Shown in pieces: positions 34,867 through 43,588 of a stretch of 64,000 nt of DNA (position 1 is its first letter; each line of letters opens with the position of its first letter). Under the pieces are notes generated by a model. It saw nothing but the letters and a program-made list of their open reading frames with translations, searched no databases and was not told the DNA's origin. The stretch comes from M3007 sp044226205 (GTDB taxonomy: Bacteria; Bacteroidota; Bacteroidia; Chitinophagales; Saprospiraceae): assembly GCA_044226205.1 (NCBI GenBank), contig JBGAHL010000003.1, positions 210,786-274,785 on the forward strand, in the 5' to 3' direction. Both the position numbers and the translations under genes were made by a program.

Positions 34867-36249
34867 TTAGCGCACCTTAATGAATTTACCCCTTCCGATT
34901 TTACCATTGGACATTTGAATCCAGACCCAATAAGTAGATGGCGCCCAATGACTTATATCAAGCCGAATCTGTTCTGCCGAACTTTTTATTCGCTCCTGAA
35001 ATATCACTTTCCCATTCAGGTCTGTCACCATAAGATCACTTCCGGCTTCCACATACCCCTCCAGCCTGACTTCCCCGGTTGCAGGATTAGGATATAGGAT
35101 CAGGTCGGTAACATCGATCTCCGACGCCAAATTGGTCAATTGACTGCGAAGCGGAAAGTAAATCGATTGAAAGACCAAGTTGCCATTTTGCGAAGCGCTA
35201 TTAGTCATTGTCACCACGATAAAGTTTTTCTCTTCATCCCAGTACATATTGCTCTGGTGTATGAGTATACCGGAATGGCCAAATCCATATAACTGCTGGT
35301 TTACATTAACCGGCAACCTGATCATTCCAAGCCCATAAGCCCAACCCGGTCCCCAAAAGCCTTCACTTTGCGGCGCAATTGTGAACATTTCAGCGTAGCT
35401 GTCGACCGTAAGGATGTTACGGTCTTTATACAACGCTTTGGCCCACAATGCCATATCGTGCGGGGTACTCACGACGTAACCGACCGCGAATCCCTGCGTC
35501 AGGAGCGTCGTTCGTGGCATGGAGGAAAAATTTACCAGCACACCGCCTACCATATTCCACATGCCTGCATCCGGGCCTGGGAAGGTTTCAAATCCGCCAC
35601 ACCAGGTGTGATTTAAACCAAGTGGTATGAAGAAACGGGTTCTCAGGTTTTCGTGCAGCGTTTCACCTGTCACCTTTTCAATGACCAGACCCAGCACGAC
35701 ATAATTACTGCTGGAATACGCCCAAGAAGTGCCCGGCGGAAAGTCGTTGGGCTGATCCAGATAACGCTCAAGCACCTCGCCCGGCGCCAAGGATATGCCG
35801 GAAAACAATTCATTGGCCCATGCCGGGTTTTTCTGAAATTCGTGAACCCCGGCAGTTTGATTGAGCAGCTGGCGAATAGTGGACATAGTATCCACATAGG
35901 GTATCGCGGACAAATAATGCGTGTAGGGCGAGTCCAGTTGAATCAATCCTTCTTCTACTAACTGGAGTACGCATGCAGCAACCATAGTTTTGGTCAGGCT
36001 CGCCGTAAAAAACAATGTTGTATCGGTAAGGGGCTGCCCATATTGATCAATCCCTTTTTGTCCCCACCATAATTGACCGTCAGGCATAACTACGGCTACG
36101 CCCACGCCTTTGTCGCCCTGTGAAGACATTTGATAATCAATAGCATCATTGAATAATGTCACTAATGCGCTATCTACTTGTGCAGCGGCATTCCACGGAT
36201 GAACGACGATGCTTAACAAGAAAACAATTGTCAATACCAGATTTTTCAT
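34867..36249 (-). CDS. Secreted serine hydrolase, class C beta-lactamase/PBP4*-like, with T9SS domain
   Basis: 460 residues. Signal peptide MKNLVLTIVFLLSIVVHPWNAAAQ. The beta-lactamase-family fold carries the nucleophile motif S-L-T-K (FTASLTKTMVAACVLQLVEE), the Tyr motif WAYSSSNYVVLGLVIE and the third motif GFGHSGI. The typical LLNQTAGVHEF loop is present. The last 75 residues (LILYPNPATGEVRLEG) are a T9SS sorting domain. It is probably an esterase or D-aminopeptidase/peptidase acting outside the cell; beta-lactamase activity is unlikely to be its role. This gene and its flanks (34500-36450) are more AT-rich than the surroundings. Confidence 0.87.
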   Translation of the reverse strand: MKNLVLTIVFLLSIVVHPWNAAAQVDSALVTLFNDAIDYQMSSQGDKGVGVAVVMPDGQLWWGQKGIDQYGQPLTDTTLFFTASLTKTMVAACVLQLVEEGLIQLDSPYTHYLSAIPYVDTMSTIRQLLNQTAGVHEFQKNPAWANELFSGISLAPGEVLERYLDQPNDFPPGTSWAYSSSNYVVLGLVIEKVTGETLHENLRTRFFIPLGLNHTWCGGFETFPGPDAGMWNMVGGVLVNFSSMPRTTLLTQGFAVGYVVSTPHDMALWAKALYKDRNILTVDSYAEMFTIAPQSEGFWGPGWAYGLGMIRLPVNVNQQLYGFGHSGILIHQSNMYWDEEKNFIVVTMTNSASQNGNLVFQSIYFPLRSQLTNLASEIDVTDLILYPNPATGEVRLEGYVEAGSDLMVTDLNGKVIFQERIKSSAEQIRLDISHWAPSTYWVWIQMSNGKIGRGKFIKVR

Positions 36250-36513
36250 GACTAATGCAATGGTTTTTATTTTAAATTTTGGGAGTTGAAATCAAATCAC
36301 CATACTAATCTTTACCCTGTTTCAACTATTCTAAAAGGATATAAATCAATATTGAACATGATTTTAGTGATGGTTTGTGAATAAGGGCTATCTTGAACAA
36401 TCGTTTGAGCAACTTGGGATACACACGAATTTTTGCAGGCTCTCCATCCTCAGGATGCCAATATTTTCAGACCAGTGATATCAATTGAAAAGGGATGGAC
36501 GAGCAACCTTTCT

Positions 36514-38211
36514 TCACCCCCCGCTTTTCCGCCGAAGCAGATACGTCGGTCGTATCCGTGCCGGGTTGGGCCAGCCGGTCGCCTGGGTCACGTAGGCGGT
36601 GTCGGCTTCTGCCCGGGCGCGTTCGAGCGCCTGCTGCCAGTGGTCTTCGCGCAGCAAAAGATAAGCGCCCGGCAGGCGGCGGACGGGCCCGCGGGCGTAG
36701 TATTCCACCGTTTGTTGCCGCATTTGTCCGGCAATGCGCCAGAGTCGCGTGGAATCGACGGGGTATTCGGGCAGCCAGGGCATGGCATCCGTGCCGGTCG
36801 TAAAAGTGAAGTATTCCGCCAGGGCATTGGGCGCGATCAGCAGCTCGGGGCGGGAGGAGCGGTAGGTTTCATCCGCGCAAACCGAGGCGGTCAACTGCTC
36901 GAAAAGGCGATAATTGGGGTCGTGGAGCTCGGGCGAATAACTTTTCCACGAAAACAACGCGCCGACAACAAGCAGGCCCCCCAGCGCGGAGGACAGTTTT
37001 TTGTTCAAAAAACCGCCATCAAAGGCCATCAGCGGGGCGAGCAGTCCGTACACCATAAATAAACGGCAGGCCACGCCCGTCATCGACCATTCCAGCCCCG
37101 GAAAAAGCAGCACCAGCCCGAGCGTAAACAAGGCTTTCGAACGCAAGGTGACGGTCTTGCGCCAGGGCTTCACCAGCAGTCGAACCGCCGTCAGGGCCAT
37201 CAGTAGCACGGCAGCCGCGATCTCTGCCAGCCACCAGCCTGACATGCGCGACGGCCCGAAATCCTGCACGAACGACCAGGGCGCAAATTGTATTCCGTGC
37301 CCCAAAACACCGCCCAGCCGTTCGAGGTCGCTCAGATGAAACAGGCCGGGAAACAGCCGGGAAGCCAGTACGCCCATTCCAACAAAAACAAGCCCCGAGA
37401 TGACAACCACGCTGACAGGCAGCAGGCTTTTCAGGTTTTTCCCGAATGCCCACAACACCCAAAACAACAGGTAAAAAAGCGCCAGCACGAACGTGAGCCG
37501 ATGCCCGAAATAGTTGACAATCAGCCACATCAGGGGTATCGCCCAGGAGGTCCAGCGCCGCTGCGGCCGTTCGGGCAGACTGAATACCAGCGCCAAAAAG
37601 AGCACGAGTCCGAGCAGGTTTTTCGGGTATTGCGCGGCAAAAAAGGTCAGTTGGGGGGAGTAGAGGAGGAGCAGCGCGGGAAGGAGATTGGGGAAAAGGG
37701 CGGCGGGAGGGTAGGATAGTGGGGGCTTTTTTGTATTGCCCGGCCCCTTTGAATACCCCACCCCCAACCCCTCCCCCTCCGGGGAGGGGAGCCGATTCGA
37801 TCTGGGAACCGCTCCCCTCCCCGGAGGGGGAGGGGTTGGGGGTGGGGTATTCAAAGGAGCCGTGATTGGGGCCGCAGGAGGCCCGGGCGCAAACAAACCG
37901 CCTCCCCAAGCCCTTCCTCCCCAGGCCACGAGCCCGGTCAGACACCCGGCCAGCCCTGCCGCGCAGAGTTTGTACCCGCTCACGTAGTCGCCCGTCAGCC
38001 AGACGCAGCAACGCATGAGCGGGTAAATCAGCGACGCTTCGGGCGAGTGCATGTGGCCCGTTTCGATCCAGGATTTGAGTTGGATGAGGTAGAAATAACT
38101 ATCCCAGCCGTTGGCAAAGGGTGTTTGCACAAAAGCCAGCCAACGCAACAAAGCGGCAGTTCCGCCGAGCAAAAGCGGGCCAACCCATTTTCCTGAAAAA
38201 GCGCGATTCAA
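36514..38211 (-). CDS. Polytopic membrane protein, GT-C-like, with in-frame palindromic insertion
   Basis: 565 residues. Many hydrophobic helices, an early aromatic loop (FVQTPFANGWDSYFYLIQLK) with an acidic residue where GT-C transferases have their catalytic Asp, and a soluble C-terminal part of about 130 residues. It is likely a GT-C-fold glycosyltransferase, but no family-specific motif allows a substrate. Residues about 118-155 (TPPPTPPPPGRGAV, LPSPEGEGLGVGY) are low complexity and come from a 110-bp palindrome at 37747-37856, not from the native protein. Its start lies 3 bases after the stop of the upstream lipoprotein gene, so the two form an operon. Confidence 0.68.
   Translation of the reverse strand: MNRAFSGKWVGPLLLGGTAALLRWLAFVQTPFANGWDSYFYLIQLKSWIETGHMHSPEASLIYPLMRCCVWLTGDYVSGYKLCAAGLAGCLTGLVAWGGRAWGGGLFAPGPPAAPITAPLNTPPPTPPPPGRGAVPRSNRLPSPEGEGLGVGYSKGPGNTKKPPLSYPPAALFPNLLPALLLLYSPQLTFFAAQYPKNLLGLVLFLALVFSLPERPQRRWTSWAIPLMWLIVNYFGHRLTFVLALFYLLFWVLWAFGKNLKSLLPVSVVVISGLVFVGMGVLASRLFPGLFHLSDLERLGGVLGHGIQFAPWSFVQDFGPSRMSGWWLAEIAAAVLLMALTAVRLLVKPWRKTVTLRSKALFTLGLVLLFPGLEWSMTGVACRLFMVYGLLAPLMAFDGGFLNKKLSSALGGLLVVGALFSWKSYSPELHDPNYRLFEQLTASVCADETYRSSRPELLIAPNALAEYFTFTTGTDAMPWLPEYPVDSTRLWRIAGQMRQQTVEYYARGPVRRLPGAYLLLREDHWQQALERARAEADTAYVTQATGWPNPARIRPTYLLRRKSGG
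37747..37856. repeat. 110-bp palindrome inside a coding sequence
   Basis: Arms 37747-37791 and 37812-37856 are perfect inverted copies (CTTTGAATACCCCACCCCCA and TGGGGGTGGGGTATTCAAAG at the tips, CTCCGGGGAGGGGAG at the base) around a 20-base loop. The frame stays open through both arms, adding roughly 37 residues to the membrane protein. Confidence 0.93.
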
Positions 38212-38214
38212 AGC

Positions 38215-39720
38215 CTATTTCCGGTAAAAAGTACCGATCATTTTTTCACCCTTGACGGTATTGGCATCGATGGTGAGCACGTCGTTGAAAATTTTCGTCG
38301 CCTCCTTGCTGCGAGGGCCTTTGTACCACTCCTGCACCTCGGAAGCGTCGAACCATTTGCCGAACACCTTGACTTTCACCGTATTGCCTTTGTTTTCGAG
38401 CAATTCCCAGTTGCCGTCGGCAATCGTCTGGCCGCTGATGCTGCGGGTGTTTCCATCGTTTTCATAACTTTCACTTTCCTCATAGAGGACGAAAGTGCCG
38501 TCCGAACGAAGGATGATCGATTGGGCCACAGCGTCGAAAGGCTGATCGAGCATGTTGTAAATACGGCGGTCGAGCAGGCTCGCCAGCGGCGAATTGCCGG
38601 CAGCGCTGCGCTGGCCCTGGGCGCGCCTGACCTGAAAGTCGGAGTGCAAAACGAAAGGTTGAGCGCCGTCGTAAAACAGAATTTCACTGATTGCCAGGTC
38701 CTTGTATTTTTTACCCGGGTAAATGCTGTTGATTTTTAATTCAAAATCCTGACCCTCGAAGGCCGTCGGGAAATCAATTTTTTGCCCGGCTGCATCGTCG
38801 CGCAGGGTGAACGTCTGGGCGGGGCCGTTGACGGCATTGACCTGAAAATCTTTCACCCGGGCATTGGCGCGGTAATGCTCCGCCGAGCGCTGGTAGCCGT
38901 CCCAGATTTGCACGCCGCTGATGTGAACCGGCTGGTCGAAATGGAAGCGCAGCACTTCGCCCTCGCCGGCGGTGGCGGCATTGCCCTCGGCCCAGGCGAA
39001 TTCCTTGCGGCTGTCGAACAGATTGTCGGGGCCATAGGCCGATTCGGGCGCCAGCGTGGAGGAAGCAGTCACTTTGCCGGACACCCTTCGGGGCGGCACG
39101 ATCTTGACCGGCTCGCCTTTTTCATTAAAAAAAGTCAGGGCTTTGAGCCCGACAAAGCCGTCGGCATCAAAAGCATCGATACGGATATCCAGGTCCTTCT
39201 CGGGGATGCTGCGCTCGCTGTGTTCTCCCACGATGGTTTCAGAAAAACGCAGGAAAACGGAGTTGACGCGCTGGTCTTTTGCGCCTTCGGACCGAAGTTC
39301 GATGCGCTCGCCGGGTGCGGCTGCCCGGACCGCCTGCCCGTTGACGTACACCTGTATGCGGGAATTGCTGTCGAGGGTTGCATCGTCCATGGGATCGGCC
39401 TGGATCGACTGGATTTGCACCGCCGTCGAATTGCTGAAATACAACATAATACCCTCATCGGGGCCGGCGCCCGGCAGGGTGCGCCAGCCGGTAGCCGGAT
39501 CGGCGTCGAACAGGCGGTTGACATCCTGGCCGGGCGAGGTGGATGTGGCGTACAAACCGTCGAGGTACACGGCTTTGGGGTCGAAGGAAGTCGAGGTTTC
39601 GGCTGCGGGCGTCGGCGAAGCGGGAGCGGCAGGCGAGGCGGTTTTGGAGTCGCCGCCACAGGCGGCCAGCCACAGCAGTGCGGACAAAGGGGCATATTTC
39701 AACATGGTGCGAAAGGGCAT
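38215..39720 (-). CDS. Lipoprotein with discoidin/NADase-type glycan-binding domains
   Basis: 501 residues. Lipobox LAAC-GGDSK at Cys21 after a short signal peptide, then a Ser/Pro/Ala linker. Two galactose-binding-like domains follow (about 50-180: LYATSTSPGQDVNRLFDADP, GIMLYFSNSTAVQIQSIQAD; about 220-350: KVTASSTLAPESAYGPDNLF, EVLRFHFDQPVHISGVQIWD). They match the domain often called NADase-type glycan-binding. The C-terminal part (RRIYNMLDQPFDAVAQSIIL to MIGTFYRK) may be a lipocalin-like beta domain. It is probably a periplasmic or surface carbohydrate-binding lipoprotein, first gene of an operon with the GT-C-like protein. Confidence 0.72.
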   Translation of the reverse strand: MPFRTMLKYAPLSALLWLAACGGDSKTASPAAPASPTPAAETSTSFDPKAVYLDGLYATSTSPGQDVNRLFDADPATGWRTLPGAGPDEGIMLYFSNSTAVQIQSIQADPMDDATLDSNSRIQVYVNGQAVRAAAPGERIELRSEGAKDQRVNSVFLRFSETIVGEHSERSIPEKDLDIRIDAFDADGFVGLKALTFFNEKGEPVKIVPPRRVSGKVTASSTLAPESAYGPDNLFDSRKEFAWAEGNAATAGEGEVLRFHFDQPVHISGVQIWDGYQRSAEHYRANARVKDFQVNAVNGPAQTFTLRDDAAGQKIDFPTAFEGQDFELKINSIYPGKKYKDLAISEILFYDGAQPFVLHSDFQVRRAQGQRSAAGNSPLASLLDRRIYNMLDQPFDAVAQSIILRSDGTFVLYEESESYENDGNTRSISGQTIADGNWELLENKGNTVKVKVFGKWFDASEVQEWYKGPRSKEATKIFNDVLTIDANTVKGEKMIGTFYRK

Positions 39721-39914
39721 GGTTCTTAAGTTGGTAAAGAATGAGAGAAGGGTGGTTCAGGAATGGAGGGTGCGATTTTAAAACCGATTATTTTAAGGGT
39801 AAAAATAAGGTCAAAGCAGGCCCGATTTTTGCAATGTTCTCATTTTCAAGCGGTGAAAATTATGATTTTCCTAACCAAGGCGTGAAAAAAGCGCAAAATG
39901 TTAAGACAAAAACA

Positions 39915-39943
39915 TTGCTCCAATACAAAATGGCCTACTTTTG
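39915..39943 (+). promoter_or_regulatory. Candidate promoter of exbB-exbD-tonB
   Basis: TTG at 39915-39917, 18 bases, TACTTTTG at 39936-39943. This is the same pair of boxes and spacing as at 46995-47023 before gcvH. The predicted start of transcription is about 50 bases before the ATG at 40001. Confidence 0.6.
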
Positions 39944-40000
39944 GCGTTCGCTTAGCGCATCTCGAAAACAATCAGTTTTATTTTCTAACAGCACCCTTTT

Positions 40001-40711
40001 ATGATGCTCAACGCCTTCCTGTCGTCCTTCTTTTTCCTGCAACTGGCCACCAACACCCCGGCTGCCGAGGGACCGAAGAAACCCGAAAGTCTTTTTGAAA
40101 TTATCATCGGCAGCAGCACCTCCGGTCTGATCGTGATCACGGTTCTGTTCACCCTTTCCATCGTGGCAGTGTACATCATTTTCGAGCGCTACTTCACCCT
40201 GAAGCGCGCCGGCCAGGTGGATCAAAACTTTATGAACAGCATCCGCGCCTCTGTGGAAAGCGGCAACCTCCAGGCTGCCAAGGCCCTTTGCCAAAGCGTC
40301 GATGCCCCGATGGCCCGTATGGTGGAAAAAGGCCTTGACCGCATCGGCAAACCGCTCGATGACATCAACAAATCCATCGAAAACGTGGGCAACCTCGAGT
40401 TGCTCAAACTGGAAAAAAACCTCTCCACACTGGCCTCCATCTCGGGTATCGCCCCGATGATCGGTCTGTTGGGTACCGTTATCGGTCTTATCATTTCGTT
40501 CCAGGACATGGCCTCGGCTACCAATATCACGCCGCAGGTATTGTCCACCGGTATTTACCACGCCCTTACCGCTACGGCATTCGGTCTGTTCGTATCCATC
40601 ATTGCCATGGCCGGCTACAATCTGCTGGTAACCAACCTCGACAAGGTGATTTTCAAAATGGAAAACACCGCCATGCAGTTCATGGACCTGCTCCAGGAGC
40701 CGTCGAGATGA
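40001..40711 (+). CDS. exbB: MotA/TolQ/ExbB proton channel protein
   Basis: 236 residues. Three membrane segments: about 33-55 (SGLIVITVLFTLSIVAVYII), about 145-170 (ASISGIAPMIGLLGTVIGLI) and about 185-207. The conserved ExbB block GIAPMIGLLGTVIGLIISFQDMA and the following TALTATAFGLFVSIIAM match the proton-path helices. With ExbD it forms the inner-membrane motor that energises TonB. It is the first of three genes in a row (gaps of 109 and 69 bases); the first gap contains a GTGATGAGT-type repeat. Confidence 0.93.
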   Translation: MMLNAFLSSFFFLQLATNTPAAEGPKKPESLFEIIIGSSTSGLIVITVLFTLSIVAVYIIFERYFTLKRAGQVDQNFMNSIRASVESGNLQAAKALCQSVDAPMARMVEKGLDRIGKPLDDINKSIENVGNLELLKLEKNLSTLASISGIAPMIGLLGTVIGLIISFQDMASATNITPQVLSTGIYHALTATAFGLFVSIIAMAGYNLLVTNLDKVIFKMENTAMQFMDLLQEPSR

Positions 40712-40713
40712 GT

Positions 40714-40815
40714 TGTTAGTGAGGAGTGATGAGTTTTTTTCGATTGGAACAAACTCATCACTCCTCACCAAAAACTCATCATTTATCACTCATCATTCAT
40801 CATTCATCACTCATT
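40714..40815. repeat. GTGATGAGT-family palindrome between exbB and exbD
   Basis: GTGAGGAGTGATGAGTTTTT is inverted as AACAAACTCATCACTCCTCAC, then several tandem ACTCATCA(T/C)T units follow. A sister palindrome lies at 53162-53250. It lies inside the operon and could form a hairpin in the mRNA between the two cistrons. Confidence 0.82.
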
Positions 40816-40820
40816 AAGAA

Positions 40821-41243
40821 ATGGGTCTGAAAAGAAGACAAAAGGTCGAACCGGAATTCAGCCTTGCAGCCATGATCGACGTGATCTTCCTGCTGCTGAT
40901 GTTTTTCATGCTGACGTCCAAGTTCGTTACGCCCAACGCCCTCAATCTTACTTTGCCTTCCAGCACGGCTACCACGATGGCTTCGCCCAATTTTGCCGTG
41001 TCGATCGATAAAGAAGGGTCGTTTTACCTCGACCGCACCAAAACCCCCGAGGCCAACCTCGAAAATGCCATTGCTGCGCGGATGAAAGCCATGGGCAAGG
41101 AGCCCCAGGATGTGACGGTGACCGTGGTCGCTGAAAAAGGCGTGCCGATCGAGAACGTGGTGTTCATTCTGGACATTGCCAATCGGCTCAAAGTCAAGAC
41201 CATTCTGGCAACCGATCCCAAAGCCGAACCCGCCACCAAATAA
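40821..41243 (+). CDS. exbD: ExbD/TolR biopolymer transport protein
   Basis: 140 residues. A short cytoplasmic N-terminus (MGLKRRQKVEPEFSLAAMID) contains the conserved Asp of the proton path in AAMIDVIFLLLMFFMLTSKF, the single membrane helix. The periplasmic domain follows (VSIDKEGSFYLDRT, VTVVAEKGVPIENVVFILDI). It works with ExbB at the base of the TonB system. Confidence 0.94.
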   Translation: MGLKRRQKVEPEFSLAAMIDVIFLLLMFFMLTSKFVTPNALNLTLPSSTATTMASPNFAVSIDKEGSFYLDRTKTPEANLENAIAARMKAMGKEPQDVTVTVVAEKGVPIENVVFILDIANRLKVKTILATDPKAEPATK

Positions 41244-41312
41244 CGATGTTATGTAAAAATTGCTCGGAAAGCATCCTTTTGGAGCAATTGTATAACCAAG
41301 ATAAAAAATACC

Positions 41313-42242
41313 ATGGTAAGAGCCGTAGCCAGTCGTGAAGAAGATCGCACCCGGGCGGTGGTGATCAGTTTTTTGTTCCATGCGGGTTTTCTGGCCATCC
41401 TCATTTTTTGGAAACTGGCCGTGAACGAACCCGAAACGGAATCGCCCGCCATTATCGTACCGCTTGAAATGACGCCTCCCGAGGACGCAGGCTGGGCCGG
41501 CGGCGGCGACAATGCTGCACCAGGGCAACCCGATCAGGGCGGCGATAATGGTAATAACAATGGCAGCGAGGCTGCCGGGGAGGAAACGTACAGCCCGCCT
41601 CCGCCAACTTCTGAAAAAACGGCCCCCAAATCGCAGGCGCCACCTTCCAATCCGCCCAAAACACCCACCAGCACCGATCCCGATGCAGCCGCCATTCGTC
41701 AGCGCCAGCAGCAGGAAGACCAACGCCGCCGCGAAATGGCTGCCGAGGCCGAGCGAATCGCTGCCGAAGAACGGCAACGCAAAGCGGCCGAGGATGCGCG
41801 ACTTGCTGCTGAAAAAGCACAACGCGAGAAGGTCAAAAACGCCGGCTCAAGTGTCCTCAACAAAAAACCGGGCAATGGCCCTGGCGCCAATCCAGGCCCC
41901 GGCGGCGCACCCGGCGGCAATGGCACCAACACAAGCGGAACGAACCCGGGCAATGGCCCGGGCGTAGGCCCAGGCTCCGAGATCGGAGGCAACCTCGGCA
42001 ACCGCAAGGTGTCGCGCCCGAAAATGGTGGACAATACACAGAAAACCGGCAAAGTAGTCGTGGAAGTCTGCGTGGACAGCCAGGGCAATGTCATCAGCGC
42101 CGACTACACCATGCGCGGCTCCACGACCAACGACAGCGAACTGCGCAGCAAGGCCATTACCTGGGCGCGCCAGCACAGGTTTGCGCCGTCCACATCCGCC
42201 AAGGAATGCGGAACGATTACGTTCAATTTCCAGGTGAAATAA
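41313..42242 (+). CDS. tonB: TonB-family energy transducer
   Basis: 309 residues. One membrane helix near the N-terminus (AVVISFLFHAGFLAILIFWK), then a periplasmic spacer. The spacer starts with Pro/Ser/Thr-rich sequence, continues as a charged helix (RRREMAAEAERIAAEERQRK), and becomes Gly/Asn/Pro-rich. The C-terminal domain (about 232-309: KVVVEVCVDSQGNVISADYT, ELRSKAITWARQHRF, GTITFNFQVK) is TonB_C/TolA-like. It should couple ExbBD to SusC-type receptors. The last 77 residues are nearly duplicated in the convergent TIR gene. Confidence 0.9.
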   Translation: MVRAVASREEDRTRAVVISFLFHAGFLAILIFWKLAVNEPETESPAIIVPLEMTPPEDAGWAGGGDNAAPGQPDQGGDNGNNNGSEAAGEETYSPPPPTSEKTAPKSQAPPSNPPKTPTSTDPDAAAIRQRQQQEDQRRREMAAEAERIAAEERQRKAAEDARLAAEKAQREKVKNAGSSVLNKKPGNGPGANPGPGGAPGGNGTNTSGTNPGNGPGVGPGSEIGGNLGNRKVSRPKMVDNTQKTGKVVVEVCVDSQGNVISADYTMRGSTTNDSELRSKAITWARQHRFAPSTSAKECGTITFNFQVK

Positions 42243-42269
42243 ACCGCCGCGCGGCTTTATAAATGAATT

Positions 42270-42310
42270 GCGGGGTTGTCCGGATGGTCCGGGCAACCCC
42301 GCAGATTTTT
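42270..42310. terminator. Terminator between tonB and the convergent TIR gene
   Basis: GCGGGGTTGTCCGGA and TCCGGGCAACCCCGC form a 15-bp stem with one wobble pair and a 3-base loop, followed by AGATTTTTTG on the plus strand. It lies at the centre of the inverted repeat made by the two homologous gene ends. Confidence 0.88.
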
Positions 42311-42320
42311 TGTTATGCCC

Positions 42321-43565
42321 TTATTTCAATCGAAAATTGAAAGTGATAATGCCGCATTGCTGTTCAATGGAGGAGGGCTCAAATTTGTACTGGCGCGCCC
42401 AGTAAACAGCTTTGTAATGCAATTCGCTGTCGCTGGTCGTGGAGCCGCGCATGGTGTAATTGGCGCTGATGACATTGCCCTTGCTGTCTACGCAGACTTC
42501 CACGGCCACCCGGCCTTCCCTTTGAGGACTGTCGGTAATTCTGGGGCGGGATAGCATTTTGCGACCAGAAAGACCTGATCCTATATCTGCAATGGAGTTT
42601 AAGCCGGAGCCGCCCCCGGACCCACCCCCGGTCATATTCTTCGTCGGATTCGTTTTGGGAGGGTTTGAAAGCAGGGAGCCTTTTTTTTCCTTCATTGCTT
42701 TCGTTACACTATCTCTAACCGGGTCATTGGCAGTGGTTTGTGCCGGTTTCTTGACCGACGGCTCATTGGACGTGTTTCCGTCATCTTTTTTTTCAAAAAC
42801 CCTGCTGGATGGATTTTCTTGTCGATCGGAATCGATCGGAGTTTGTTCAACCCACGAAGGATTGGTTGCCGCTTCCCGCGGGGCGCTTTTCCAGAAATTC
42901 AGGTCATTGAACGTCACATTTCTAAACGTAAAAAAGAGGAACAATGCAGCAATGCCCACCCCTGCCCAGCGGAGGTAGGGTGAAGTTAGCAGCCGGTAGC
43001 GAAAGGCCGCCCAACGGCGTTTCAATTGCTGTTCTTGTTGTTTCTTTTGACGGGCTCTCTCTTCCGCTTTGACCTGTTCCCTTTGCCGTTCGTCCTGCTG
43101 CAGTTCTTTAAGCCGGATTTTTTCCACCATCTGGCTGATCGACTTGGCGACAAATTCCCAGGCATCGTCTATTGGTATCCAGCTGACAATCGGCTTGCCG
43201 TCTTTGGGTAAAGCCTGGATAGCGGCCAGTGGAGTTTCCTTCCATAAACAGGATTTCAGAATCACCGGAACGACGATGGCTTCTCCCTTTTCATGCCGGC
43301 TGATCGCAATCCTGACCTCTTCCCCGGAAAAGTAATCGGATGCCAGGCTGTCGGCACTGATCAGGAGAAGAATAATGCCCGCCTGATAAATCTGTTTTTT
43401 GATCGAATCATCCCACAGGTGGCCGGGTTCTATGTTGTTATCCGTCCAGACCCTGATTTTACCGTTTCTTTCGAGCGGGATCAAATGTTTGCGCAATTGT
43501 TCCAGGTACTCTTGGTCCAATCGGGAATACGCAATAAACACCTGAACGGCTTGTTTCAAAGGCAT
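42321..43565 (-). CDS. TIR domain - TM - TonB-C fusion protein
   Basis: 414 residues from MPLKQAVQVFIAY; the frame is open further upstream, but there it overlaps the HdeD gene. Residues about 6-148 are a TIR domain (AVQVFIAYSRLDQEYLEQLR, RVWTDNNIEPGHLWDDSIKK, AGIILLLISADSLASDYFSG), with the candidate catalytic Glu at 82 or 83 in YFSGEEV. Next come a basic Gln/Lys/Glu coiled coil (150-185), one membrane helix (about 200-215), a polar Pro/Ser/Gly-rich spacer (220-335), and a TonB_C-like domain (337-414). That last domain agrees with the neighbouring TonB at about 49 of 77 positions by eye. The topology should be TIR in the cytoplasm and TonB-C in the periplasm. Confidence 0.85.
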   Translation of the reverse strand: MPLKQAVQVFIAYSRLDQEYLEQLRKHLIPLERNGKIRVWTDNNIEPGHLWDDSIKKQIYQAGIILLLISADSLASDYFSGEEVRIAISRHEKGEAIVVPVILKSCLWKETPLAAIQALPKDGKPIVSWIPIDDAWEFVAKSISQMVEKIRLKELQQDERQREQVKAEERARQKKQQEQQLKRRWAAFRYRLLTSPYLRWAGVGIAALFLFFTFRNVTFNDLNFWKSAPREAATNPSWVEQTPIDSDRQENPSSRVFEKKDDGNTSNEPSVKKPAQTTANDPVRDSVTKAMKEKKGSLLSNPPKTNPTKNMTGGGSGGGSGLNSIADIGSGLSGRKMLSRPRITDSPQREGRVAVEVCVDSKGNVISANYTMRGSTTSDSELHYKAVYWARQYKFEPSSIEQQCGIITFNFRLK

Positions 43566-43588
43566 GGCGGGGATTGTTTGGTAAATAT

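Noticed and set aside
34867..36249. Antibiotic-resistance beta-lactamase
   Set aside because: The S-L-T-K, Tyr and HSG motifs fit the broad serine hydrolase family, and the T9SS tail and lack of class C-specific motifs point to an esterase or peptidase.
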